Below are positions 54,501 to 62,884 of a DNA stretch of 64,000 bases, piece after piece. The stretch comes from Planctomycetaceae bacterium (GTDB taxonomy: Bacteria; Planctomycetota; Planctomycetia; Planctomycetales; Planctomycetaceae), in assembly GCA_041398825.1 (NCBI GenBank), contig JAWKTX010000004.1, positions 124,001-188,000 on the forward strand. Direction: 5' to 3'. The notes beneath the pieces were generated by a model. The model saw nothing but the letters and a program-made list of their open reading frames with translations. It was not told where the DNA came from and did not search any database. Position numbers and translations under genes: made by a program. Within the stretch, counting starts at the first letter, position 1. Each line of letters starts with the position of its first letter.

Positions 54501-55565
54501 TCAATCCTCCATGACGAACAGCAAGCGCTGAGAAAACCGGTACCTCGCCGTATCGTCAAGTATCGGCATCTGCAGATGCTGAAGTGCAGCAAAATCAATA
54601 CGACGGTTACATTCAGACAATAAATCGCGACATCCTCTGCAAAGCTCGAAAACGAACTGAAGGACTGTCACGCTCAACACACCTGAATGTCACCGCATTG
54701 ACTCAGCCTTTTCAGACCTGCCATTAGCAGCGTTGTTCGATTGTTCCGTAAAAAGATGGTCTCAGGCACAGATGTCTTCGTAAATTGATCCCGACCACTT
54801 CGGCATTTCATGCCGAAACCCGCAGGTCGTTCACACTGGATTTCACGAACACAACTGCCGTTGTTCCTGAACCACCATAACTATGTTTGGTCACTGACGG
54901 TCACTCGCCTCCAAAGCGGTTGACGCCAGATTCTGCCGGAAACATGCGATCAGACGATTGAACTCAAAGATGGCACCAGAATCAGCAGTGCAGATTCAGG
55001 AGCCACTCGACTGCCTCGCAGGGACTGGCGGGCGGGTTGATATCGGACACGGTTCGCGAATGTCCAGAGGGATGGCAAGCGGTTCTGGCGCCTTTTTTTT
55101 TACAATTCAGGGGTTCGGCAAATTCAACCGGATCTGTGTTCAAGCGTCGGCAGAAACCTTCCGTCAAGACCGATGCAGACCCGCCGAAAGCAGTTTGTCC
55201 TTGCAGAATCTGCAGAAACAACGCCGCGAAAGTCCGTTGATCGAGGACGGGAGCAAGCCGCGGATTGCCGAATGCGGCAGAGCTCAGACAGGAGGAGTTC
55301 GGAACGCCGCGTGGCTCCCAGAAAGCTGGCGATGTCGCACTGTTCGAATCCCGGTCGCGCAAAATCGCGACTTCTTCGCCACCAGTACTTCGCCCGAGTT
55401 TTTTCAGCTCGCGGTATGGCTCGGTGCCAGCGGTTGATGATGACCGACGACATCCTGACCATCAGTGAGCACGTCCATCCCGCCGTAGCCCTGGCGAGAT
55501 CAGCAGCACAAGCCGCGTACCACGTATTGCGATGAACACCTCGAATGGCCGTGGAACATGCGAAG
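54501..55565. other. Long intergenic region
   Basis: About 1 kb between two sigma factor genes. Frames up to 159 codons exist on both strands, but their translations are Arg/Ser-rich with no recognisable family. It likely holds the promoter of the FliA-type sigma gene. A stretch at 55336-55350 resembles a tRNA T-loop but its stem does not pair. Confidence 0.5.
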
Positions 55566-56162
55566 TCAGCCAGCTTCTTTCATGTAATTCTGTAGTTCAG
55601 TCACGGTACGTGACAGCATCACACGGACGGCGCCGTCGGATTTCCCGATCGCTTCAGCGACCTCTTTGGTACTCAGTCCCTCGACGTATCGCATCCGGAG
55701 AGCCGTCTGTTGTTCTTCTGTCAGCTCGCTAAGAGCCGCGGCAAGTCGAAATTCTCGCTGCTCCCGCGAAAATGCTCCACTGGGAGAAGTCATGCTCGCA
55801 ACCAGCATATTCATGAATTCGTTGCCGTCGTTCGCACTCGCTGCAGGCTGGTTGAGGCTTACTTCGCGCTTAACGGAGCGTTTTTCTGCCCCTACGTGTC
55901 TCCGATGGGCGTCGATGATTCGTTGCTCGGCCATCTGACAGACCATTCGAAATGGTTCTCTGACGGACTCGATGACCTGACTGGGATTCGAAAAAGCTGA
56001 AACGACAACTTCCTGCAAAATGTCGTCCGGCTCCAGGCGACTCCGCAATGCGGGACCAAGGTTCTTGTCAATGTAGCTCAACAACTTTGGCTTTACGGAC
56101 TCAAGCCATATTCCCAGTTGTTCGACGTTTTCTGGTCGATCGACGGACTCTTCATTTCCCAT
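55566..56162 (-). CDS. ECF-like RNA polymerase sigma factor
   Basis: 198 residues from ATG at 56162 (ACGGAAG upstream); the frame opens at 56270 but the leader is atypical. Region 2: 'LLSYIDKNLGPALRSRLEPD' then 'DILQEVVVSAFSNPSQVIES'. Region 4: 'LTEEQQTALRMRYVEGLSTK' then 'EVAEAIGKSDGAVRVMLSRT'. This is the sigma-70 region 2 plus 4 plan of extracytoplasmic-function factors, of the planctomycete-enriched type with an 'S-K-P-K-L' lead. No anti-sigma gene adjoins it, so the regulation is unknown. Confidence 0.88.
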   Translation of the reverse strand: MGNEESVDRPENVEQLGIWLESVKPKLLSYIDKNLGPALRSRLEPDDILQEVVVSAFSNPSQVIESVREPFRMVCQMAEQRIIDAHRRHVGAEKRSVKREVSLNQPAASANDGNEFMNMLVASMTSPSGAFSREQREFRLAAALSELTEEQQTALRMRYVEGLSTKEVAEAIGKSDGAVRVMLSRTVTELQNYMKEAG

Positions 56163-56305
56163 GACTTCCGTACCCGCTGCGTGAGTTTTGAACCCTGAAC
56201 TCGCCACACCCGAAACTCTACAGCAATACCATCCCGGAGCAAGTGACAGGCAGAAATCAGTCAAATTCAAATGACCATCGACAGGTCACTGGCCAGTAGC
56301 ACTCA

Positions 56306-56339
56306 TAAAAAAAGTCGAAGCCGCGCGAGCAGCTTCGAC
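56306..56339 (-). terminator. Terminator after the S1-domain gene
   Basis: On the minus strand GTCGAAGCTGC pairs with GCGGCTTCGAC (a GTCGAAGC core) and is followed by TTTTTTT. It lies just after the stop at 56369. Confidence 0.85.
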
Positions 56340-56368
56340 GTTTCGAGTAAATCCTGGAGAGTGTCAGA

Positions 56369-58162
56369 CTACGAAAAGTCAGATGGGTTGCCAAACAGGC
56401 CGCCACCCTTGCCCGCATTGTCGCCGGATGTACCACCACGGAGGTTTGTATTTCGTGGTCGTCGGGGCTGCTGAGGAGCCTCGTTTTCTTCGGGCATTTC
56501 GGGTTTCGCGGCTTCCGGCTTCTTTTCGAGAGCCTTCAGCGAAAGCGACACTCGCTTGCGTTTTGTGTCGACTTCCTGCACCTGAAATTCGCGTGTTTCA
56601 CCGACCGTCAGGATTTCTCCCACACTTCCAACTCGGCGCCACGCCAGTTCGCTGATGTGAACCATACCCTCCAGGCCGGGCTCGAGTTCGATGAATGCAC
56701 CGAAATCCGTGACTCGCGTCACTTTACCCTCGACGGTTCGACCGGTGGAGTACTTCTCAGTTGCATTCATCCATGGATTCTGAGCCAGCTGTTTCATCCC
56801 AAGGCTGATGCGTTTCTTTTCCTGATCGAGCCGAAGAATCTTGACGTCCACCGTTTGCCCTTCAGACAGCACATCGCTGGGATGGTTGATTCGGGACCAG
56901 CTGATTTCGCCGATGTGCAGGAAACCGTCAACCGCACCAATATTGATGAAAGCGCCGTAGTCTTTGATGGTCTTGACGACGCCGGAGAAATCCTGTCCGA
57001 CTTCCGCGGTCGACCAGAATTCACCTTCGACTTCTTCTCTTTCTGACTGAAGCAGCACACGACGACTGACAACAAGGTTGCGTTTCTTTGGATTTACTTC
57101 CGTAATCTGGGCTGAGATTTTCTGGTTAACATAAGTTTCCAGGTCACCGACATAGCCGAGTTCAACCTGACTTGCCGGCATGAATGCACGCAATCCACCA
57201 ACAGTTACCTGCAGTCCGCCCTTGTTCACGGCTGTCACAAGGCAGTCAACAACCTGACCGACAGCAAGGTTATCCCAGTTTCCAGCGGGTTTGTGCCGCC
57301 CCTTTGGAAGTCGACCACGAATCAGGCCATCAGAATCCAACTCTTCAATGACGACGTCGATCTCAGCCCCGACCTCGGGGACTTTGCCTTCCGGGAACTG
57401 CTTGAGAGCCACAACGACATTGGTGCGAAGTCCGGCGTCCAGAAACACGTCATCGCCGTGAACCTGCTGGACTTTCCCGCGAACTTTTGACCCTTGTCCG
57501 ACTTGTTTTTCAGCCTCCGTTTTTCCTTCTCCATCGACTGCTGGAGTGGCTGCAACGGTGCTGACCTGCATCACAGCGTTGATCTCTGCTTCAAGCGACT
57601 CGTCCAGATCGTCGACCGTTGGAATTTCAACACGGCCACGACTGCCTTCCGATCCCTGCTGCGGGGCAGAAGCAGCGACCTGAGCGGCCTGAGCTTCCGA
57701 GGCAGCCATCATTTTTTCACGGATGCTGCCTCCGGCCGCGTCTTGCGGCTCTGAGGTTTCAACCTCGCCCTGGGCGTCAGCATGGATCACCGGGGGCACT
57801 GGGGCATCCGCCGATGCGGAAGGGATTTGTGGGACAGGTGATTCTGATGCCTGCGCTGCCACAGTTTCAGATTCGACCGGTGTCGCTGCGGATTCAACGT
57901 CCCCCTGCGAGACAACGACGGGCACTTCGGCTTGCGGAGTTTCCGGCGACGGAGGAGGATCTGTGGGCGGTACATTCGCACTCTGAACTGCATTCTCTGT
58001 CAGATCAGTGCTCTCTGTTGGAACTGTGTTCTCTGTTGGAACTGTGTTCTCTGTTGGAACTGCGTTCTGTGGCTGAACAGAGTCTTGTGGCTGCATGCTC
58101 TCCTGCGGCAACGTGCCGTCCTGGTGCTGCGTGCCGTCCGGTTGCTGTGGATCCGTGGTCAT
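56369..58162 (-). CDS. rpsA: S1 RNA-binding domain protein (ribosomal protein S1-like)
   Basis: 597 residues from ATG at 58162 (AGGA upstream). Four S1 domains: about 215-285 ('GSKVRGKVQQVHGDDVFLDA'), 300-365 ('GQVVDCLVTAVNKGGLQVTV'), 385-455 ('DYGAFINIGAVDGFLHIGEI') and 470-540 ('DFGAFIELEPGLEGMVHISE'). The last two are the best conserved. S1 proteins bring mRNA to the 30S subunit. The N-terminal 200 residues are odd: Pro/Thr/Glu/Ala/Gln-rich and disordered with tandem 'PTENTV' copies, followed by Ala-rich helices; the C-terminus is Gly/Arg-rich. It may be the main S1 or a paralogue. Confidence 0.9.
   Translation of the reverse strand: MTTDPQQPDGTQHQDGTLPQESMQPQDSVQPQNAVPTENTVPTENTVPTESTDLTENAVQSANVPPTDPPPSPETPQAEVPVVVSQGDVESAATPVESETVAAQASESPVPQIPSASADAPVPPVIHADAQGEVETSEPQDAAGGSIREKMMAASEAQAAQVAASAPQQGSEGSRGRVEIPTVDDLDESLEAEINAVMQVSTVAATPAVDGEGKTEAEKQVGQGSKVRGKVQQVHGDDVFLDAGLRTNVVVALKQFPEGKVPEVGAEIDVVIEELDSDGLIRGRLPKGRHKPAGNWDNLAVGQVVDCLVTAVNKGGLQVTVGGLRAFMPASQVELGYVGDLETYVNQKISAQITEVNPKKRNLVVSRRVLLQSEREEVEGEFWSTAEVGQDFSGVVKTIKDYGAFINIGAVDGFLHIGEISWSRINHPSDVLSEGQTVDVKILRLDQEKKRISLGMKQLAQNPWMNATEKYSTGRTVEGKVTRVTDFGAFIELEPGLEGMVHISELAWRRVGSVGEILTVGETREFQVQEVDTKRKRVSLSLKALEKKPEAAKPEMPEENEAPQQPRRPRNTNLRGGTSGDNAGKGGGLFGNPSDFS
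58013..58066 (-). repeat. 18-bp tandem repeat inside the S1-like gene
   Basis: CTCTGTTGGAACTGTGTT occurs at 58013, 58031 and 58049 (third copy with one change). As 18 is a multiple of three it only lengthens the protein, giving PTENTV-type hexapeptides in the disordered N-terminus. Confidence 0.9.
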
Positions 58163-58327
58163 CACTTCATGTCCTGTCAGAGCCGCTAGGTAATATGGAT
58201 GGCTTCAATGACCGTCTGACTTCAATCATTAAGCACCTTCGTTCAATCGTACGCTTTTCGCCGTCCAGTCCGTGTCAGCCCGAAGGATATCCAAACGAAA
58301 TCCTGTTCAACAACCGACTAGCCACCA

Positions 58328-59323
58328 TCATGGCACAGGTTTTTCTGCAATTACGCAACGAAATCCAACGGCGTCGTTGCGAAGTTGCGGTGATACGGTC
58401 AAACGAGAGGCTGATGTCAGGTGACGAAACGGATCCTTCCAGGAACCGCCGCGAATCACGACCCTCGCTTTTTCAGAGGTTTCCCGCTGAGCCTGGTCTG
58501 AGGCATTTGGATCTGCTGCGTCTTTGGGATCGGCAGTTTGACTGCGGGGCACGCCGTTTGTCGATGAAGACTTCTCGGCTACGTCGCCGCGAACAAGAGT
58601 CTCTTCATTGTCAGCCACAAACTCCCACAAATATCCGTGAACATCGCAGAGCCCCCAACTATTGGGTTTGAGCACGCCAACGGCCGGATCGTTTCCCGCC
58701 GCATTTCCTGTGTGCCACGCATATGCATCCAGCCGGGTAGCAGAATTGCCGGAGTCGCCTTCAGAGGTTGCTGAATTGCCGAACGAATAGGCGGTGTCAG
58801 TGCCTGCCCGACAACAATATTCCCACTCCAGTTCCGTCGGAAGACGCACAACTTCATTCGCCGCGATCAATCCGTCCAACCGCAGCAGGGCTGTCAGCTT
58901 CAGGCAAAACTGATTCGCCTCTGTGAATGACATCATTTCGGCTGAGTTCCGTGGCCCCTTCCATCGGCTGGGGTTGGTCCCCATGACAGCCTCGTATAAT
59001 TCCTGCGTGGTTTCATAGCGGCAAACCCGAAACGGATGCATCAGTTGTCGCTTTCTGGACGGCAGCAGGGGTAGCTGACCGCTCAACGAATCTCGCTCCG
59101 CCTGCGATGCGCCGAAAATGAAATCTCCGGGAAATGAGCCAGCACCGGGTTCGATCAGGACACATTCGCGAACAAATCTTTTCAGGCATTCGCTCCTGTC
59201 GGCCGATGGCGTTCGAGTCGCCGCTAAATCCTGAGCGCGGGTTGCTGTCGTCAGCAGAAGTGCCACCACGCATCCAAACGCCCGCAGGATGCTCTTCAGT
59301 TTCTCGATCTGTGTGAGATACAT
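58328..59323 (-). CDS. Secreted FGE-sulfatase (SUMF1-like) domain protein
   Basis: 331 residues from ATG at 59323; a signal-like segment (LRAFGCVVALLLTTATRAQ) leads it. The domain reads 'FRVCRYETTQELYEAVMGTN', 'RLPTELEWEYCCRAGTDTAY', 'WGLCDVHGYLWEFVADN' and 'RVVIRGGSWKDPFRHLTSAS', the formylglycine-generating-enzyme fold. The paired cysteines that bind copper in true FGE are not seen in the 'RGGSW...' region, so it is probably a non-catalytic or carbohydrate/protein-binding member rather than the sulfatase activator. An insert rich in Ser/Asp/Ala (about 265-290) interrupts the domain. Confidence 0.88.
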   Translation of the reverse strand: MYLTQIEKLKSILRAFGCVVALLLTTATRAQDLAATRTPSADRSECLKRFVRECVLIEPGAGSFPGDFIFGASQAERDSLSGQLPLLPSRKRQLMHPFRVCRYETTQELYEAVMGTNPSRWKGPRNSAEMMSFTEANQFCLKLTALLRLDGLIAANEVVRLPTELEWEYCCRAGTDTAYSFGNSATSEGDSGNSATRLDAYAWHTGNAAGNDPAVGVLKPNSWGLCDVHGYLWEFVADNEETLVRGDVAEKSSSTNGVPRSQTADPKDAADPNASDQAQRETSEKARVVIRGGSWKDPFRHLTSASRLTVSPQLRNDAVGFRCVIAEKPVP

Positions 59324-59410
59324 AGGTCTTCGCTTCTGTTTCCTGCAAAGTCGGACGTGAAGTAAGTCGAGACCAACATCATGCTCAATTCGATGGCAAC
59401 CTGCAATTGC

Positions 59411-60157
59411 TCACTTGCCGTGCTGGGCTTCCAGGGACATACCAAACCATCGATCAAGCACATATTCCCCGGCGGCGCTGATCGACATGAAGACCAGAGT
59501 GCCCAACGCTGTTGTTGTTGCAACAGTGGCGTAGAGTTCGGGCAATTCCAGAGACTCCGTCTTTGCGCGAATGACCGAACCAAGTCCCGGTTGTCCCGAA
59601 CCGACAAAGAATTCTCCCACGACGGCGCCGACAATTGCTGTTCCACTGGCAATTCGAATTCCAGTGATCATGTATGGAAGGGCAGAGGGCAGCCGCAGCT
59701 TCAGCAAAGTCTGTAACCATGTGGCACGATGCAGACGGAAGAACTCTGCCAGGTTCTGATCGGTTTGAAGCAGCCCTGTGGTGGTGTTGGTGATAACAGG
59801 AAACAGACTGATGATGCTGGCAATGATGGCGATGCTGAAGAATCCCCGTCCAAAGGTCAGAATGACGATTGGGGCAATGGCAATAATCGGGACGGTCTGC
59901 AACAGCACGGCATAGGGATAGAGCGATCGTCTGACGGTGACAGAGATGGAAAACACGAAGGCAGCAAGAATGCCGCAAATGCTGCTGACCAGAAGTCCCA
60001 TAATTGCCGCCAAACTTGTCCGCACCGTGGCTGCCACCAGTGGTTCACGGATCCTGACGCCGGCTTTCAGCACACTCACGGGGCTCGGCAGAATCAGTTC
60101 TGAAACGCCCGTCAACACCACCCCCGCCTGCCAGACCATAAGAATTGCCGCCAGCAC
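59411..60157 (-). CDS. ABC transporter permease (SsuC/TauC/ThiX-like)
   Basis: At least 248 residues. The frame opens at GTG 60157, but translation could start further up at a non-ATG codon near 60245, which would add a hydrophilic head; the GTG lacks a ribosome site. Six or so membrane segments are visible ('LAAILMVWQAGVVLTG', 'IMGLLVSSICGILAAFVFSI', 'SIAIIASIISLFPVITNTTT'). 'EFFRLHRATWLQTLLKLRLP' followed by 'SALPYMITGIRIASGTAIVG' is the EAA loop and following segment of nitrate/sulfonate/taurine-type permeases. Neither the ATPase nor the binding protein is in the window. Confidence 0.88.
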   Translation of the reverse strand: MLAAILMVWQAGVVLTGVSELILPSPVSVLKAGVRIREPLVAATVRTSLAAIMGLLVSSICGILAAFVFSISVTVRRSLYPYAVLLQTVPIIAIAPIVILTFGRGFFSIAIIASIISLFPVITNTTTGLLQTDQNLAEFFRLHRATWLQTLLKLRLPSALPYMITGIRIASGTAIVGAVVGEFFVGSGQPGLGSVIRAKTESLELPELYATVATTTALGTLVFMSISAAGEYVLDRWFGMSLEAQHGK

Positions 60158-60579
60158 TCCGATCGGAGCCAGCAGGTGGGACGGCGTACTGGCATTCGAT
60201 TTGTCGTTCGAAGATGCTGAAGATTGTCGAAGTGGTGCAGTCAGCGAAAAAATCCTCTATCCGAAGCGACAAAATCAACGACTCTGCGACGGTGCATTCC
60301 GGGTGCCGGCGCCTTTATCAATGCGACTCTGGTATCTTTGCGGGCTCCGCATTCTGGCAATCAGTGCTGTTTCTGTCGAGAATTACAGAACTTATGGTTA
60401 AACTTCCCGGCCCGCAGTTCTGCCGGATCTCATGGCATTCAATACGGGCTACGTCGTAACTTCAAGTAGACGCAGGCAGAATGAGGTGCACGCCGTCCTG
60501 AGAAACCGGGCCGTTCGCATGGATCTCCTGCTTTCCAGTCATCTTCCCAAAATCTAACCAGACCACCGACTGAAGACTC
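60158..60579. other. Intergenic between ABC permease and ilvD
   Basis: About 420 bp with divergent genes on each side. It should hold the ilvD promoter and may include the true 5' end of the permease. No leader peptide, T-box or riboswitch was recognised. Confidence 0.45.
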
Positions 60580-62262
60580 ATGACGCAGTTAAACAAATTC
60601 AGCAGCCGAATTACTCAACCCGCATCTCAGGGCGCATCGCAGGCCATGCTCTACGGTACAGGCATGACTCGCGAAGATATGGACAAAGCTCAGGTGGGCA
60701 TCGCCAGCGTCTGGTACGAAGGCAATACATGCAATATGCACCTGATGGACCTGGCGGCGAAAGTTCGAGAAGGAGTCCAGGCGGCCGGAATGGTTGGGAT
60801 GCGATTTAACACCATCGGTGTTAGTGATGGCATTTCCATGGGGACCGACGGGATGTCGTTCTCACTTCAGTCCCGCGATTTGATCGCAGACTCGATTGAG
60901 ACTGTTATGGGAGCACAGTGGTATGACGCCAATATCTCGCTTCCCGGCTGCGACAAGAACATGCCTGGTTGTATCATTGCGATGGGGCGGCTGAATCGAC
61001 CATCGATTATGGTTTACGGCGGAACTATCCGGGCTGGCTGTGGTCTGAAGGGCGAAAAACTGGATATTGTTTCTGCGTTTCAGTCCTACGGTGAATTCAT
61101 CGGACACAAAATCTCTGAAGAAGAACGCCAGCAGATTGTGCGTAAAAGCTGTCCCGGGGCAGGAGCCTGCGGAGGAATGTACACGGCCAACACGATGGCT
61201 TCGGCAATTGAGGCCATGGGAATGAGTCTCCCCTACAGTTCTTCCATTCCTGCTGAAGACCCGGCAAAGCTGGATGAATGCTTCAGGGCTGGTGCTGCGA
61301 TCCGCGTCCTTCTGGAAAAAGACATCAAGCCACGCGACATTATGACTCGCAAAGCCTTCGAAAATGCCATGGTCATTACGATGGCACTGGGTGGCTCAAC
61401 GAATGCCGTGCTGCACTTGATTGCGATGGCTAAGTCTGTCGACGTGCCGCTCACAATCGACGACTTCCAGAAAGTCAGCGACCGTATCCCCTACATCGCC
61501 GACCTCAAACCAAGCGGCAAGTACGTAATGGAAGATGTTCAAACCGTCGGAGGCACTCCTGCTGTCCTGAAGTATCTGCTGGAGAAGGGCTTGATTCATG
61601 GTGACTGTATGACCGTCACCGGCAAAACCCTCGCTGAAAACCTCGCCGACCTGCCTGGTTTGTCAGAAGGCCAGGACATCATTCATCCTGTTGAAAAACC
61701 AATTAAGGCCACGGGGCACATTCGGATCATGCGGGGAAACATGTGTCCGGAAGGTGCTGTCGCAAAAATCACCGGGAAAGAAGGGCTGGTCTTTACAGGA
61801 ACGGCTCGTTGCTTTGATTCGGAAGAATTGATGCTGAAGGGGCTCGAAGATGGCGAAATTGCGAAGGGCGACGTTGTCATTATTCGATACGAAGGCCCGA
61901 AAGGCGGCCCCGGAATGCCGGAAATGCTGACCCCGACATCTGCCATCATGGGCGCCGGGCTGGGTTCCGACGTCGCGCTTCTGACGGACGGACGATTCAG
62001 CGGAGGCTCACACGGATTCATCGTCGGTCACGTTACGCCGGAAGCTCAGGTCGGCGGGCCGATCGCTCTGGTTCAGAATGGTGACAAAATCACAATCGAC
62101 GCGGAACGCAATGAAATCAACGTCGACGTGACAGATGATGAAATGGCGAAGCGAAAGAGCAACTGGACCGCGCCGGCAGCCAAAGCCACACGGGGGACTC
62201 TGGCCAAATACATTCGACTCGTCAAATCCGCCTCAGAAGGTTGCGTCACCGACGAAGAGTAG
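60580..62262 (+). CDS. ilvD: Dihydroxy-acid dehydratase
   Basis: 560 residues from ATG at 60580. 'IASVWYEGNTCNMHLMDLAA' and 'ANISLPGCDKNMPGCIIAMG' hold the iron-sulfur and metal-binding cysteines, 'SCPGAGACGGMYTANTMASA' a further cluster Cys, and 'TDGRFSGGSHGFIVGHVTPE' the C-terminal lobe. The enzyme removes water from 2,3-dihydroxy-isovalerate or -methylvalerate in valine and isoleucine synthesis, in the cytoplasm. Length is normal. No other ilv gene is beside it. Confidence 0.98.
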   Translation: MTQLNKFSSRITQPASQGASQAMLYGTGMTREDMDKAQVGIASVWYEGNTCNMHLMDLAAKVREGVQAAGMVGMRFNTIGVSDGISMGTDGMSFSLQSRDLIADSIETVMGAQWYDANISLPGCDKNMPGCIIAMGRLNRPSIMVYGGTIRAGCGLKGEKLDIVSAFQSYGEFIGHKISEEERQQIVRKSCPGAGACGGMYTANTMASAIEAMGMSLPYSSSIPAEDPAKLDECFRAGAAIRVLLEKDIKPRDIMTRKAFENAMVITMALGGSTNAVLHLIAMAKSVDVPLTIDDFQKVSDRIPYIADLKPSGKYVMEDVQTVGGTPAVLKYLLEKGLIHGDCMTVTGKTLAENLADLPGLSEGQDIIHPVEKPIKATGHIRIMRGNMCPEGAVAKITGKEGLVFTGTARCFDSEELMLKGLEDGEIAKGDVVIIRYEGPKGGPGMPEMLTPTSAIMGAGLGSDVALLTDGRFSGGSHGFIVGHVTPEAQVGGPIALVQNGDKITIDAERNEINVDVTDDEMAKRKSNWTAPAAKATRGTLAKYIRLVKSASEGCVTDEE

Positions 62263-62331
62263 ACGAACGAAGCCTCCATCATCGGGCAGCCGATCACCTG
62301 CGGCAAATTGACCATGGAAATGAGAGTGACC

Positions 62332-62367
62332 TATCCGGCGGAACTGAACGGTTCATTCCGCCGGATA
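62332..62367 (+). terminator. Perfect stem-loop after ilvD
   Basis: TATCCGGCGGAA (62332-62343) pairs exactly with TTCCGCCGGATA (62356-62367) over a 12-nt loop, 70 bp after the ilvD stop. There is no T run, so it may act as a factor-dependent terminator or 3' stabiliser. Confidence 0.6.
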
Positions 62368-62884
62368 CGATCATTACTATAAATCCCGACTCCGGTGCAC
62401 CGAACGGCTATGCTTCCGCTGGATTCTGTTGTCGGACGCATGGGGCTTTCGGGGGAGCCTTCAGGGAACCCTTCGAAGCACAGAGCCTCAATTCAGACTC
62501 CCACTCCAACGCGTTCAGTGCAGATTCAGCCGCGTCGACACGCTGACATCTACCCTTCGCGAAATGCAAAAATGCAAGCCGGTTTGTATCGGCAGCATCG
62601 TACGGCCGCTGTCCAGGGAACTGCTTCGGGCGTCTTATCGGAGGCGACCAACGTCGGTTCCGTACGAATCTGTCGATTGGCTGGCAGCCTCATTTCTCTT
62701 TTCCGTTGAACGGCTATCATACACGGCTGCCGGAATGTGGATCTCCATCTGGAGGTGGAATCAGCGGCCCGGCATTCAGGTGGCATTGATCGCATGAACC
62801 TGGTTTTCGTCCGATTCAGCGTGACCAGTTTTCCGCGGTAATCGATTGTCCGTTAGCAAACTCCAGATCGAGAGACAATTCGTC
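62368..62884. other. Intergenic, no gene recognised
   Basis: About 500 bp; frames up to 122 codons have no family or ribosome site. The last bases (GAGAGACAATTCGTC) hold the ribosome site of the next gene. Confidence 0.45.

Noticed and set aside
55330..55360. tRNA-like T-loop (GTTCGAATCCC)
   Set aside because: The flanking bases do not form a T-stem, and no acceptor or anticodon arm was found.
54958..55437. 159-codon plus-strand frame between the sigma genes
   Set aside because: Overlapped by frames on both strands; no ribosome site, signal or known motif.
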